Assembly: GCF_000517025.1 (NCBI RefSeq)
Contig: NZ_KI912094.1
Location: forward strand, 426,707-490,706
Length of the DNA: 64,000 nt
Direction of reading: 5' to 3'
From: Halonatronum saccharophilum DSM 13868
GTDB lineage: Bacteria; Bacillota; Halanaerobiia; Halobacteroidales; Halobacteroidaceae
The notes under the pieces are model-generated. The model made no database searches. It was not told the origin of the DNA and saw nothing but the letters and a program-made list of their open reading frames with translations. Made by a program: the position numbers and the translations under genes. This document shows, one piece after another, positions 48,256 through 58,563 of this stretch; within the stretch, counting starts at the first letter, position 1; each line of letters begins with the position of its first letter.

Positions 48256-49896
48256 TTAAATAGAACTTCTAAGCAAGCCTTGATCATTAAATAAAAACTT
48301 ATAACTATTCATTAAATAATCTATTATATAATCTAAATCCTCCACTTTAGTATGTGGTGAAGTCATAAAAGCTTTGGTTGCATTTAAATTAAATCTTTTT
48401 TTAGTATCAAAAGATCTAATATCTATAGACTGCTTAGTATCACCAAACATTATATTTTCTCTGTTATCCCTTAAAATTTTATAAAAATGTTCATTCAATT
48501 TATTTATTTCTAAGATTTTCTCTTCTGTTACTCTAGATTCTATTTCATTTTGATATTCTGCTTGATTATTATAAACCCTAAATAATGTTATTGGTCCAGG
48601 AACTTCCTTGTTTATAACTCTTATACTATCACTTCTCGCCTCTAATTTCTTTCTAAATTCTATTGATAAATTCAAATAATGGGCCAACAATTTCTGATAT
48701 CCTTCAACTCCAAAGCATAATAAATTACAATAAGTAGCAATCCCTGCAGCCATTCTAGAACATTCTAATGTATATCCAGTAAAATATTCTCCATATCCCT
48801 GTTCTCCTACATAAGGACAATCCTTTCTATCTAAGTTAACCAAATTAAAATCCTTATTATCCTTCACAATAAATAAAGAATTATTGTAAGGGGCATGTCC
48901 TAATTTATGAAAGTCTAAAGAGATACTATCAGCTTTATATATATTAACCATATTATTTTTTATTTTTCGTAAAGCTTCAACAGTTTCTAAATTAAATTCT
49001 AAAGGGTTTTCTTCTAAATCATATTGATTAAAGAGGCTGTATAATCCACCCATTGCACCATCTGCATGCAAATGAGGAATATAATCTAAACCATATTCAT
49101 ACCTTTTTTCATCAATTATATCCTTCATAGAACCCACATCGTCAATAGCAAAAGTATCAGTAGTACCAGTAGTAGCAATTATTACAGCTATCTTTGCTCC
49201 TTTAGCCAATAGCTGATCTAGCTTCTTCTCAAAATCTTCAATATTTATACTAGTATCCCTATTTGTCTTAACTAAAATTACTTTATTTTTCCCTATACCT
49301 GTCTCTACAGCCTTCTTTAAAGAAAAGTGAGCTCTATCAGAACAGATAGCATAAATATTGTCACTTACACCACTTGTATTTGTCTTTGGTGCAGCCTTTT
49401 CCATGCCTATCCTTAAAGCGTTAAATATCCCTCCTTGCCCTCCATAGGTAAAATATCCACCAGCCTTTTTAGGATTATAACCAAAGATTCTAGCCATCAT
49501 AGCAACTGACTTGATCTCAGCCTCTGCTGATGTTGGAGAAGCTACATCCCAAATAGCATTGCAGCTAAGTAATCCAGCAGTCATAAAACCTAAAAGACTT
49601 GGAATACTAGCTGGGGCCAACGCATTTAACATAAAATTCTTAGTATAATAAGGGTGACCAGCCACTAAGGAGTCCATCTCCTCTAATAGCCTTTCAACTT
49701 CCATTCCCTCCTGTGGAATTACAGCCTCTTTTATAGCTTTACTATAATCTCTGCTGCTATCTCCATTTAAAGAGGCTTTATTCTCATCCTTACGACTATC
49801 AATAATACGATTCAACTCTTCTAAGTAACCTAAAAATTTCTCTCTATCCTTTGTGTTACCATCATCACTTAAAAACATTTCTTTTATATTTTCCAT
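48256..49896 (-). CDS. PLP-dependent group II decarboxylase (glutamate/aromatic type)
   Basis: A 546-residue aspartate-aminotransferase-fold decarboxylase. It has the substrate-loop region NAIWDVASPTSAEAEI, GGQGGIFNALRIGMEKA, and the cofactor motif LHADGAMGGLY (Asp to pyridine N). The Schiff-base lysine is in SLDFHKLGHAPYN. The family includes glutamate, tyrosine, diaminobutyrate and aromatic amino acid decarboxylases; the substrate is unresolved. The ATG follows GGAGG; an ATG four codons upstream lies within that site. Flanked by its own terminator. Confidence 0.83.
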   Translation of the reverse strand: MENIKEMFLSDDGNTKDREKFLGYLEELNRIIDSRKDENKASLNGDSSRDYSKAIKEAVIPQEGMEVERLLEEMDSLVAGHPYYTKNFMLNALAPASIPSLLGFMTAGLLSCNAIWDVASPTSAEAEIKSVAMMARIFGYNPKKAGGYFTYGGQGGIFNALRIGMEKAAPKTNTSGVSDNIYAICSDRAHFSLKKAVETGIGKNKVILVKTNRDTSINIEDFEKKLDQLLAKGAKIAVIIATTGTTDTFAIDDVGSMKDIIDEKRYEYGLDYIPHLHADGAMGGLYSLFNQYDLEENPLEFNLETVEALRKIKNNMVNIYKADSISLDFHKLGHAPYNNSLFIVKDNKDFNLVNLDRKDCPYVGEQGYGEYFTGYTLECSRMAAGIATYCNLLCFGVEGYQKLLAHYLNLSIEFRKKLEARSDSIRVINKEVPGPITLFRVYNNQAEYQNEIESRVTEEKILEINKLNEHFYKILRDNRENIMFGDTKQSIDIRSFDTKKRFNLNATKAFMTSPHTKVEDLDYIIDYLMNSYKFLFNDQGLLRSSI

Positions 49897-50083
49897 TTTA
49901 GCCTCCATTTAACATTGTAATTTTTTCTATATATTATATTATATAACTAAATTGCTGCATTATCAAATCAAATGACTGATATTTATCGCTATCTAGTAAT
50001 AATTCTATTATGTATTAAGCAATTCATACTTTTAATATTTTTTATATAATAAACAGAACTAAAAAACTAACACCTAATCCAAT

Positions 50084-50131
50084 AAAAACTAAGATCTCAT
50101 TAGTTGTACAACTAATGAGATCTTAGTTTTT
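50084..50131 (-). terminator. Terminator: 48-base perfect palindrome
   Basis: The arm AAAAACTAAGATCTCATTAG plus TTGT is followed directly by its complement, ending in TTTTT. It ends one base from the stop codon of the PEP/pyruvate-binding fusion gene. Confidence 0.85.
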
Positions 50132-50132
50132 A

Positions 50133-53100
50133 TCATTCATATTCAACCTTTAATGGCTGAGCTGGATTTGTAATTGCCCCAATCTTTGAAGCAAAAACAG
50201 ATTTATTCTTTATATCTTCATCTGAAACCAAATGAACATCTAATAAACCATCACAACGATAACCAGTCTTCATATAATTAATTTCAGCCAAAGATAGACT
50301 CCAACCTTCTAATATATTCATTAATTCTTCTTTCTGATCTTTATTTCCAACAAAGTGAATCAATAAATCGATATCACTACCTGGACCAGCCGTCCCACTA
50401 TTAGTACTTCCAAAGATATAGATGCCTTTTATGGCTAAAGTAGAAAAGTCTAATGTATCAGCAATACGTTCCGCCATATAATATCTCCATCTCCAGAAAC
50501 TGTCATCTGATTTAGATCTTCTATCTCCCATTGACTTTTTCTGCTCAGTTATATTCTTTTCTTCCTCTAACCCCTTCTTTTTAGGCTTACTTAAATAACC
50601 TAATGCCTCTTCTAGGTCTGCATTCATCGATAAAGTAAGAACTTTACCATCAGTCTTTTTAGGTATATCTATAACTCTAATAACCTTTTGAAGATGACTA
50701 AATTTAGGAAGAAGCTTAGTCAAAATACTTGCAGATCTTTTCAAAAAGCTTTCATTAAATATAATTCCTTGACCATCAGGATAAAGGGGCAGGTAACGTA
50801 TATTAGCTTCTACTAAATCGAGAAAGAAGTGGGTTCCAAAAGAAAGTTCAGGAATATAACCAGATTTATTTTTAGCAATCTCAATTAAAGCAGCAGTATT
50901 ATTAATATCTGAATAGCTTACCTGCACTCCCATCTTAACCTCTCCACGACTCCCCCAACGCCCCGGCCCCATAAGAATAAATCTCTGTTTTGGCAGCAAG
51001 GAATTAAGTAATCCTACAGCTTTCCCAACATCTAATAGATCATCATACTGTTTTAGCTGATCATACTCTTTAGGGTCAACATATACTATATGAGATATGT
51101 TAGAGATAAATCCATTGGATATATATCGCTTCGCAGAAAAGATTGTATCCTCTTTGGGGAGTTCTTTAGGAATTGGAGGTGCAGATCTTTCCTCCGAAAA
51201 ACTCTGTGGTCTACACTGAAGCAAATAGATATCTTTACCATCAGATGCAAACTCAATATCTACTGGAGTTCCCAACTTCTCATTTAATACTTTTAATAGA
51301 CTATCCATTGTCTTAACAAATGAGGTATCATTAATTAAACCATTAAATGTAACTGGTAGGTCATCTTTCTCAAAATCAATATTAAAGGGATTTGCTTTTT
51401 GTAAATAATCATCCTTAAGTATAGATACTATCTTTTCTATATTTAATATTGATGAACCATACTCTTTAAGAAGAGAGTTTATATCAATAGTTTCAAAGCT
51501 ACTCTCATTAAGATTAATTACATCTAATTTTTTAGGGGAATATCTGCTTACTTCTTCAGGAGTAGAGTTAACCTCTATCCCTGCTTGACCAGGTGATAAA
51601 AGAAATGGAAAATCATCCCCAACTCTATCTACAGCACGAGTACCTAAGCCTACTACCATCCTTAGCAAACCATCTTCCCGCTTTAATCTTGGAGACCATC
51701 GAAACTCATTATTACTAAAAGCTACCCCTGCAAATAGTGGAAAGAAGTAATTCCCTACCCTATTTCCTACAACCTCTTGGATCATAATCCCCATCTCTTC
51801 AGGAAAGTCCAGCAAACCAGCTTTATCACGATACTGAATAGAGTCTGGACTATACATAGATGCATATACTTCTATTATAGCATCCATTAATTCCTCCAAA
51901 CGCTTTTCTTTACTACCCTGATTAGCTAAGAAGAGACTCTTATATTTACCAGAAAAAGAACTTCCCATTTGATCCTCTAATATGCTAGAGCTTCGTACAA
52001 TTAAAGGGGTCTCACCAAAGTCATCTAGAGCCATAGCAAGACTTTTAATAGTATCATCATTAAATTTGGAATTCTTCATTATTTGAATAACATTGGGATA
52101 ATCATTTCTAACTTCAAATAGTTCCTTATACTTCTGCATATTTAATTCTTCAAGTCCGTTATAATTTAAAAATCCTTTAACTTCATCAGTTGTTATATAC
52201 CATGTCTTAGGTACTTTTATTGAAGCTAACTCAGGAATCTCCTTACTAGCTTTCTGGATTATTTTTTGAGCAACAAATAACCCTGTTGCTTTTCCACCAA
52301 TTTTCCCATGGCTACCTTTAGGAAAGATAATTTTATCTATGATATTATAAAAATCATTAATTTCAATATGTTCTTTAGCTCTAGCCATAAACTTTAAATT
52401 TTCAGATAAGAAGATACGAATTAAAGCTACTACTAACCAATGTTCAGTTGGAGAATGAAGCATACTATTGCCACCACTAACATTGCTATAACGATTAATA
52501 GCATCAATAACATCTCTTACTGTTGTATCAATTTGATCGATGGTTCTTATTAATGAATATGCTTTTTCAGCCTGAATCCACTTTGTCAACTTAATAAATA
52601 TCTCATCATCACTTAAGTGTTTTCTTGCAATATTAAAGGTCTTAGAACTTATTTTTGAGATATCATCCAATAAAAACTTCTCAGTTGGGTAATTAACCTC
52701 ACTATGTGTAAAGGGCCCTTTTGAACTAAAATCCCATAATACCTTCTGGGCTTCTTTGACCCCTTTTGAAGATAAATGATTTAACATTTTTCTTGAGGTA
52801 TGAAGAAGCATAGACTGATCAGTTCTTTCAAGTAGATCTACAATAACCATCCATTCATGATTTCTCTCTTTGCTCTTATCTTTAATCTCTTTTTCTATGT
52901 TCCACCCACATAGAACCTCTTCCATATGCTTATGCAGAATTGTCTTGCTGATCCTATCTGCAATAGTCTCTATAAGCTTATATTCATTTTCAAGAAAATA
53001 TTCCTTATCTTCCTTATTAACATCTTTACTATAATAAACCTCTATTCTACCTACATTCTTCCCATCAACATTTAGATTGGAGCTTTGAGAGATTGTAGAG

Positions 53101-53333
53101 GCAGAAAAACCAGGCTCTTGATAACTAGAATCTTCATAGATAATCCTTACACTACAAGCTTTAGGGTACTGCCACCCTGATGGAATTATCTTTATTAATT
53201 TATTAAAGATTTCTGGTAGTGACAATGAATCATTGCTTAAAATATCATCTACCCTGTAAAGGCAATTTAGTTCCTTAGCTCTCTCTTTTAAATCTTCTAA
53301 TAAATACTGATCCTTAAATTCCTGATTTTTCAT
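50133..53333 (-). CDS. PEP/pyruvate-binding domain protein fused to a C-terminal nucleotidyltransferase
   Basis: A 1066-residue protein. Residues about 1-150 resemble a GAF-like sensory segment. Residues about 345-730 are a PPDK/PEP-synthase N-terminal ATP-grasp domain, with GSHGKIGGKATGLFVAQKII, LIVRSSSILEDQMGSSFSGK and LLQCRPQSF. Residues about 950-1066 hold a polymerase-beta-type nucleotidyltransferase motif (IYIFGSTNSGTAGPGSDIDL). The PEP-utilising swivel and C-terminal barrel of true PEP synthase are absent, so it is not a standard ppsA. It lies downstream of gdhA by 55 bases. It may be a nucleotide-linked regulator or an unusual phosphotransferase; that is inference. Confidence 0.8.
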   Translation of the reverse strand: MKNQEFKDQYLLEDLKERAKELNCLYRVDDILSNDSLSLPEIFNKLIKIIPSGWQYPKACSVRIIYEDSSYQEPGFSASTISQSSNLNVDGKNVGRIEVYYSKDVNKEDKEYFLENEYKLIETIADRISKTILHKHMEEVLCGWNIEKEIKDKSKERNHEWMVIVDLLERTDQSMLLHTSRKMLNHLSSKGVKEAQKVLWDFSSKGPFTHSEVNYPTEKFLLDDISKISSKTFNIARKHLSDDEIFIKLTKWIQAEKAYSLIRTIDQIDTTVRDVIDAINRYSNVSGGNSMLHSPTEHWLVVALIRIFLSENLKFMARAKEHIEINDFYNIIDKIIFPKGSHGKIGGKATGLFVAQKIIQKASKEIPELASIKVPKTWYITTDEVKGFLNYNGLEELNMQKYKELFEVRNDYPNVIQIMKNSKFNDDTIKSLAMALDDFGETPLIVRSSSILEDQMGSSFSGKYKSLFLANQGSKEKRLEELMDAIIEVYASMYSPDSIQYRDKAGLLDFPEEMGIMIQEVVGNRVGNYFFPLFAGVAFSNNEFRWSPRLKREDGLLRMVVGLGTRAVDRVGDDFPFLLSPGQAGIEVNSTPEEVSRYSPKKLDVINLNESSFETIDINSLLKEYGSSILNIEKIVSILKDDYLQKANPFNIDFEKDDLPVTFNGLINDTSFVKTMDSLLKVLNEKLGTPVDIEFASDGKDIYLLQCRPQSFSEERSAPPIPKELPKEDTIFSAKRYISNGFISNISHIVYVDPKEYDQLKQYDDLLDVGKAVGLLNSLLPKQRFILMGPGRWGSRGEVKMGVQVSYSDINNTAALIEIAKNKSGYIPELSFGTHFFLDLVEANIRYLPLYPDGQGIIFNESFLKRSASILTKLLPKFSHLQKVIRVIDIPKKTDGKVLTLSMNADLEEALGYLSKPKKKGLEEEKNITEQKKSMGDRRSKSDDSFWRWRYYMAERIADTLDFSTLAIKGIYIFGSTNSGTAGPGSDIDLLIHFVGNKDQKEELMNILEGWSLSLAEINYMKTGYRCDGLLDVHLVSDEDIKNKSVFASKIGAITNPAQPLKVEYE

Positions 53334-53388
53334 TTAAAAACCACCCTTAACGTTTAGTTTAATGATTTTTATTGCTGATTACTCCTAG

Positions 53389-54675
53389 CTAAATCCAGCC
53401 TCTCATCTTTACAGACTGAGCTACTCGATTAATAGATATTACATAAGCTGCATCTCTCATATATAAATCTTTTTTAGCAGCAAGTTCATAAACATCTTTA
53501 AATGCTGCTGTCATCTTTGCATCTAACTTCTCTAATACCTCTTCTTTCTCCCAATAATAATTTGTATTAGATTGAACCTGCTCAAAGTAACTACAGGTAA
53601 CTCCTCCTGCATTGGCTAAAAAATCTGGAATAACAAAAATATCACTTTCTCTAAGAATTTCATCTGCATCTTCAGTAGTAGGACCGTTGGCCCCTTCTGC
53701 AATTATTTTAACCTGTTTACTTATCTTATTAACATTATTAACAGTAATCTGATTTTCCAAAGCAGCAGGAATAAGGATATCCACCTCTTGCTCCAACCAT
53801 GCATCTCCATTTAAAGTTTCACATCCCATATCTTGAGCTTTCTTATTATCAATAGATCCATAAGAATCTGAAATCTCTATTAACGCTTCAATATCTAAGC
53901 CATCTTTTTTGAAGATAGTATATGCTTTTTCATCTTTAAAATTCCAGCAAGAAACTGCTACTACCTTACCACCCATTTCTTGATATAACTTAGCTGCATA
54001 TTGGGCAACATTACCAAAACCTTGGATAGAAGCACTGGTATTCTCTGCTTTGATATTCAACTCCCTTAATGCTTCACGAACCGTATAAATGACTCCAAAA
54101 CCTGTAGCTTCTGTTCTACCTAATGAACCTCCCATTTCAACAGGTTTACCAGTAATGAACCCTGGTGTTCTTTCTCCAACTATTGTCTCATATTCATCTA
54201 ACATCCAAAGCATATGCTTTGCATTGGTCATTACATCTGGCGCTGGAACATCAATATTAGGACCCATATCCTTGACTAGTTGCCTTACCCAGCCACGACA
54301 CAATCTCTCTTGTTCTCTTTCAGTCATACTTCTAGGATCGCATATCACTCCACCCTTACCACCACCTAATGGAATATCAACAACAGCACACTTCCATGTC
54401 ATCCACATAGCTAATGCCCTTACTGTATCTACAGTCTCTTGTGGGTGAAAACGAATCCCACCTTTTGCTGCTCCTCTAGCATTATTGTGTTGAATACGGT
54501 ATCCTTTAAAGACCTTGGTACTACCATCATCCATCTTAACTGGAATCAAACAATGATACTCATTCATAGGTTCACGCAATAAATCACATGTAGCTTTGTC
54601 TAAACCAATCCTTTCTGCTACACTATCAAATTGTGCTTGAGCATTTTTATATGGGTTATAAGAATTTACACTCAT
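53389..54675 (-). CDS. gdhA: Glutamate dehydrogenase (Glu/Leu/Phe/Val family)
   Basis: A 428-residue enzyme interconverting glutamate with 2-oxoglutarate and ammonia. The catalytic lysine lies in PLGGGKGGVICDP, with substrate-binding KCAVVDIP just before. AYGSAYG-like folds are replaced by FGNVAQYAAKLYQEMGGKVV for the cofactor domain. PDFLANAGGVTCSYFEQVQ is conserved near the end. Ribosome site AAGGAGG. Two inverted repeats upstream may be operators. Glutamate is a common osmolyte precursor, fitting a halophile. Confidence 0.93.
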   Translation of the reverse strand: MSVNSYNPYKNAQAQFDSVAERIGLDKATCDLLREPMNEYHCLIPVKMDDGSTKVFKGYRIQHNNARGAAKGGIRFHPQETVDTVRALAMWMTWKCAVVDIPLGGGKGGVICDPRSMTEREQERLCRGWVRQLVKDMGPNIDVPAPDVMTNAKHMLWMLDEYETIVGERTPGFITGKPVEMGGSLGRTEATGFGVIYTVREALRELNIKAENTSASIQGFGNVAQYAAKLYQEMGGKVVAVSCWNFKDEKAYTIFKKDGLDIEALIEISDSYGSIDNKKAQDMGCETLNGDAWLEQEVDILIPAALENQITVNNVNKISKQVKIIAEGANGPTTEDADEILRESDIFVIPDFLANAGGVTCSYFEQVQSNTNYYWEKEEVLEKLDAKMTAAFKDVYELAAKKDLYMRDAAYVISINRVAQSVKMRGWI

Positions 54676-54784
54676 TTTACTCCTCCTTATTATTTATGTA
54701 TTGCTTACGTTCGTAACAAACATTAATAAAAAGTCATACCTCCAGTCCTTATAATTTCTTATTTGGCTACTTTTAATATATTAG

Positions 54785-54810
54785 TTAGTGAATGTGAACA
54801 TATTCACTAA
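54785..54810. promoter_or_regulatory. Inverted repeat upstream of gdhA
   Basis: TTAGTGAAT-GTGAACAT-ATTCACTAA, 9-base arms. It lies about 110 bases upstream of the gdhA ATG. A second one, ATTACAA-TTTTC-TTGTAAT, lies at 54862-54880. They are candidate regulator sites. Nothing else is seen in the 265-base gap. Confidence 0.45.
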
Positions 54811-54940
54811 TCTTTTTAAAAAAACACTTCACTCTCCCTGCTATAATTTCTATGTATAATTATTACAATTTTCTTGTAATTATAACATATGTTACTTTGC
54901 TTGTAAACTATAATCAAAGAGATTAAGTGATTTTAAATTT

Positions 54941-55411
54941 CTAGTCTAATGTCATCGTCATCCAGATTATCTCATCCTTAATATCAGGTTGGATCTTATC
55001 CTCTATAAACCCCACATTTTTGTAAAAATCTAAGCCTGTTCTGCTGCTAGGAACATAAAATCTCTCCACTCCTTTTTTCTTAACAGATTCCAATAGCTTG
55101 TTAAAGATAAACCTTCCTATTCCCATTCTATGTAATTCTGGTTTAATGAAGAAGTTTGATATGGAATACTTAGGCGAGTCACCATCACCGAAGTTAGCAA
55201 TTGCCCCTGTTCCAACTACCTCTCCATCATTTTCGACTACATATACTTCCTTCCACCTCATCTGCTCTCTCAACTTTTCTGGCTTATTATGATTCTTAAA
55301 CTTCTCGCATATCTCTTTTGAATGATCATTAATCATCACTTCATCAAAATTACTCTTAATCAACTGCCAAATAGAATTAATATCCTTCTCCTCTGCTCTT
55401 CTGATCTTCAT
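54941..55411 (-). CDS. GNAT-family N-acetyltransferase
   Basis: A 156-residue GNAT protein. It starts MKIRRAEEKDINSIWQLIKS and has GTGAIANFGDGDSPKYSISN, the acetyl-CoA loop LHRMGIGRFIFNKLLE and C-terminal RFYVPSSRTGLDFYKNVGF. It acetylates an unknown small molecule or protein. It is the intact left-hand member of the accessory run 54.9-60.7 kb. Confidence 0.87.
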   Translation of the reverse strand: MKIRRAEEKDINSIWQLIKSNFDEVMINDHSKEICEKFKNHNKPEKLREQMRWKEVYVVENDGEVVGTGAIANFGDGDSPKYSISNFFIKPELHRMGIGRFIFNKLLESVKKKGVERFYVPSSRTGLDFYKNVGFIEDKIQPDIKDEIIWMTMTLD

Positions 55412-55439
55412 CCTATTTCTATCCTCCTAAATTATCTAA

Positions 55440-55901
55440 CTAGTTTACATCTCCTAAGTACACTTTATTATCAAAAGCAATTTCCTCTCTAATTACCTTC
55501 TTTAGTACTTTGGGATATAAGTTATAATTATTCAACTTATCTAAGTCAACCCATTCGATACCAATCTGCATATCATCTGGCGCTACTCCATCAGCCACTT
55601 CTACACCCTTTTTCAACTTACCTTCAAAGATGTACTCTACTTGGTGAACATCTGAATCCCATTAAGCAAATTGGTGATTTCTGCCTATATACTCTCTGAT
55701 GAATACTATATCTCCCACCTCTATATCTACCCCAATCTCCTCTCTACATTCTCTTCTTAGGGCATCCTCTAGTCTTTCAAACTTATTCTGACCTCCTCCA
55801 GGAAGTAAATAAAAGACCTCAAGCTGACTTTTATTCTTCGTTAGAAGAACCTTACCATTCTTAATGATTATAGCTTTTGCTGAATTTCTTATTGAATTCA
55901 A
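55440..55901 (-). pseudogene. NUDIX hydrolase with a premature stop
   Basis: The ribosome site GGAGG precedes a TTG start (55901) giving a NUDIX fold with the box PGGGQNKFERLEDALRRECREE. After REYIGRNHQFA there is an in-frame TAA (55662-55664). The frame then continues without shift as WDSDVHQVEYIFEGKL and on to a TAG at 55440. Related proteins normally have Glu there, so GAA became TAA. The broken form would lack the last beta strands. Confidence 0.75.
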
Positions 55902-55954
55902 TTTGAAACCTCCTTTCATTTTATTCAAATTAAAATAATTATTATCATTAACCT

Positions 55955-56855
55955 TTAAAGATTCTCATCATTTCTACTCACCTTATCCTCTATAAAGTCA
56001 TATACCCTAACAATCTCCTCTATTTGTTAAATAATCTCTAAATAAAGAGTAATTCTTTAAAGAAAGATGCATATGAAGATAGTGAGTTCGCCTTTGAGGA
56101 GAACCCTTTACAAGATAACATCTATCTGCTACCCCACATTCCCCTCTAAATTGATAGCCTATCCCCTCAAGCTTACTAATAATAACCTTGTTTCTCTCTT
56201 TTAAACCCCTTACTCCTATTCCTATATCAATAATCGGTTTAGCTGGTATCCTGGGTATTGATGTACTACCTATATGCTCAATGCTCTCAATCCATTCACC
56301 TATTACATCTTCAATTATTATTCTTTCATTTTCAAATATGCCTCTCCAAAGCTTAGTGTAAGGAACTAATGATACCTTTTTATTACTCAATCCAAGCATA
56401 ACTTCCTTTGGAAAGAGAGTTGGTATATACTTTGGCGTTAAGAACTTATGAAACTGATTATGTATTAGTAAGACTTCTTGAGGATGAAACCACCTATAAC
56501 TAAAGATTAATCCCTCATCCTCTCCTTCACCCTCTACTTTATGTTCCCAAGAATCTGGAGTCTCTGTGGAAACTCTAATCAGAAAGAAGTGCCTATTTAC
56601 CTCCTTGCCTAAATAGGGTTTAAAGTGGGTTGCCTCTCCTAATTTCTTGATTATTTGAAACTTCTTCAAACCTGTCTCTTCATAGACCTCCCTCTTAACT
56701 GCCTCTTCCAAATCCTCGCTTTTATCAACTGTCCCACCAGGTATTTGAAGGGACGCCTCAGGGTAATCCTTATGTGAGAATACAAGCAATTCATCATAAC
56801 CTCTCTTGGTCTCTCTTAGTATATAAGCTGAAACCTTCTTGATTGGTCCCGTCAT
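55955..56855 (-). pseudogene. NUDIX-GrpB fusion protein with a C-terminal frameshift
   Basis: The gene encodes a NUDIX domain (about 1-145; box GGTVDKSEDLEEAVKREVYE then ETG) fused to a GrpB/UPF0157 domain (about 150 onward; IEHIGSTSIPRIPAKPIIDI). Translation ends at a TAG (56007) after RDYLTNRGDC. One base out of frame, the expected GrpB tail reads EEIVRVYDFIEDKVSRNDEN to a stop at 55957. The 901-base span is 3n+1, so one base was gained. It may retain partial function, since only the tail is lost. Confidence 0.75.
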
Positions 56856-56909
56856 TATATCTAATCTCCTCTCAATAGTAGTGATTGTCTAAAATAATTT
56901 AATATAAAA

Positions 56910-57518
56910 CTATATATCTTCTAACAAGCTATACTTATACATCTCTAAGCAATCACTATTATTGCTCAATGTATCCATTGTAATCTTTACAGGTTCTACA
57001 TAGATAGTTGGATAATCCTTCTCATTGTAATGGGAACGAACAGGAAAGGCTAATATCTCTTTATCTATAGAAAATTGGGCATTGACACCCTCCTTATTTC
57101 CTCTAGCATCAAGCCTAATCCACCTCTTAAGCCCCGATAGATAGACACCATTTAGGGCATGAATGCAATATCCAGTATCTGGTGTATCACCCAAGGTCAA
57201 CCGCTGATAGCAGAAACCTGTTGGTATCCCTCCCCCTCTAAGTAGAGCTGCTAAGAGATTAGACTTTGCATAGCAGATTCCCTCTTTAAAGGCCAAGACC
57301 TCAGAGGCACTTCTGGTAATGCGTCTGCTTTGTATATCCTATGAATGAGCAATCTCGTCTCTCACAAATTCAAAGGCTCTTCTCACCTTATCAAGCTCAC
57401 TATCACAACCTTCATATAACTCTTCAACCTTCTCTCTAATTAAGAGATGGCTCCAATCAACACCACGACTTTCTCCTAAGTAGTCCTTCAAATTATTACT
57501 TTCCAAAGTTATCTTCAT
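56910..57518 (-). pseudogene. Transglutaminase-like protein interrupted by TAG
   Basis: The full frame starts at 57518 (ATGA overlap with the phzF stop): MKITLESNNLKDYLGESRGV. It reads to DEIAHS, then TAG (57339-57341), then continues in frame DIQSRRITRSASEVLAFKEG. Homologues normally have Trp there, so TGG became TAG. The transglutaminase-like catalytic triad survives (C in EGICYAKSNLL, H in YCIHALNG, D in LDARGN) in the downstream piece. Only the 128-residue downstream part could be made from an internal start. Confidence 0.8.
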
Positions 57519-58318
57519 AAGTTGACCCTAATCTCTTCTACTAACAACTCTCCCTTTAATGTGGTTATCGCTTTCCCTGATATTAAGATCCGCTCTTTAA
57601 GTATATCTAATTTAAGTAATCCTTCTCTCTTAGATAATTGCTTAGCTGTTAATTTATCTTTATTGAGATTTTTTTGCCAATAAGACCCTAAGCAACAATG
57701 AGCAGAACCTGTTACAGGGTCTTCATCTACTCCTAAAGATGGGTAAAAGCACCTAGATACAAAGTCAATCTCTGGGTTATTGGATTTACTTGTTACGATA
57801 ACTCCTCTAGATTCAACCCTCTTCCACAGATTTAAATCTGGCTCTAACTTTCTTAGCTCTTCTCCATCTTCTACCTCTACAAGATACTCAAGCCTGTTCT
57901 TGCCTATGTATTTAAAAGCTATTCCTAACCCTTTGATTAAATCCTCTGGAGGATCTACCTCCTCCTCCTTTTCCAATGGAAAATTCAATTGAATCCAATC
58001 TCCATCTTTTATTGCCGTTAATAAACCACTTTGGGTATTGAATTTAATCTCTTTCTCCTTTGCAACCCCTTCTTCCCATAATATATGAGCACTTGCCAAG
58101 GTAGCATGACCACATAGATCGACTTCAGTTTCTGGTGTAAACCACCTTAATGAAAATCCATCTCCTTCTTTAAGTAAAAAAGCTGTCTCAGATAGATTCA
58201 TCTCATTGGCGACATTTTGCATCCATTTATCAGACCTTTGCTCACCTATAATACATACCGCAGCTGGATTTCCTTTATAAGCTTTATCTGTAAAAGCATC
58301 AACTATATAAATATTCAT
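57515..58318 (-). CDS. PhzF-family isomerase/epimerase-like protein
   Basis: A 267-residue protein of the PhzF fold. It has the start MNIYIVDAFTDKAYKGNPAA, the active-site Glu in NLSETAFLL and WFTPETEVDLCGHATLASAH. The DPVTGSAHCCLGSYW motif is near the C-terminus. PhzF proteins catalyse isomerisations, but most members are uncharacterised. The chosen ATG follows a GGGAGGGGGAGGG site. It appears intact. Confidence 0.88.
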   Translation of the reverse strand: MNIYIVDAFTDKAYKGNPAAVCIIGEQRSDKWMQNVANEMNLSETAFLLKEGDGFSLRWFTPETEVDLCGHATLASAHILWEEGVAKEKEIKFNTQSGLLTAIKDGDWIQLNFPLEKEEEVDPPEDLIKGLGIAFKYIGKNRLEYLVEVEDGEELRKLEPDLNLWKRVESRGVIVTSKSNNPEIDFVSRCFYPSLGVDEDPVTGSAHCCLGSYWQKNLNKDKLTAKQLSKREGLLKLDILKERILISGKAITTLKGELLVEEIRVNL

Positions 58319-58341
58319 CTTTTGTACCCTCCCCCTCCCTC

Positions 58342-58563
58342 TTAGGATTCTTCCCTTAACCATCTTCTACATTGCTCTATTCTCTTACCATCATCCCCCT
58401 GCTCTTTATCATAAGCAAATTGCTCTAATAAATCACAAGGAAATGTATCACATTCTCCACAATGTAAAGAACCCTTTTCTTCACAACAGGATTTAACAGG
58501 ACATTCATCTCCTAGGTCGCAATAATCTATAAAACTCCTTGATATATCCTTCTTTATTTTCAA
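58342..58563 (-). pseudogene. DUF3795 protein, N-terminal part missing
   Basis: The frame carries the C-terminal cysteine clusters of DUF3795 (ECPVKSCCEEKGSLHCGECD and FPCDLLEQFAYDKEQG). The family's N-terminal Cys-rich part is absent. It begins within the methyltransferase frame upstream, sharing 59 bases out of phase, and its only upstream start is a TTG without a ribosome site. A deletion seems to have joined two genes. Confidence 0.6.

Noticed and set aside
54089-54448. A plus-strand 119-codon frame inside gdhA
   Set aside because: It is the mirror of a strongly conserved enzyme with no start signal of its own.
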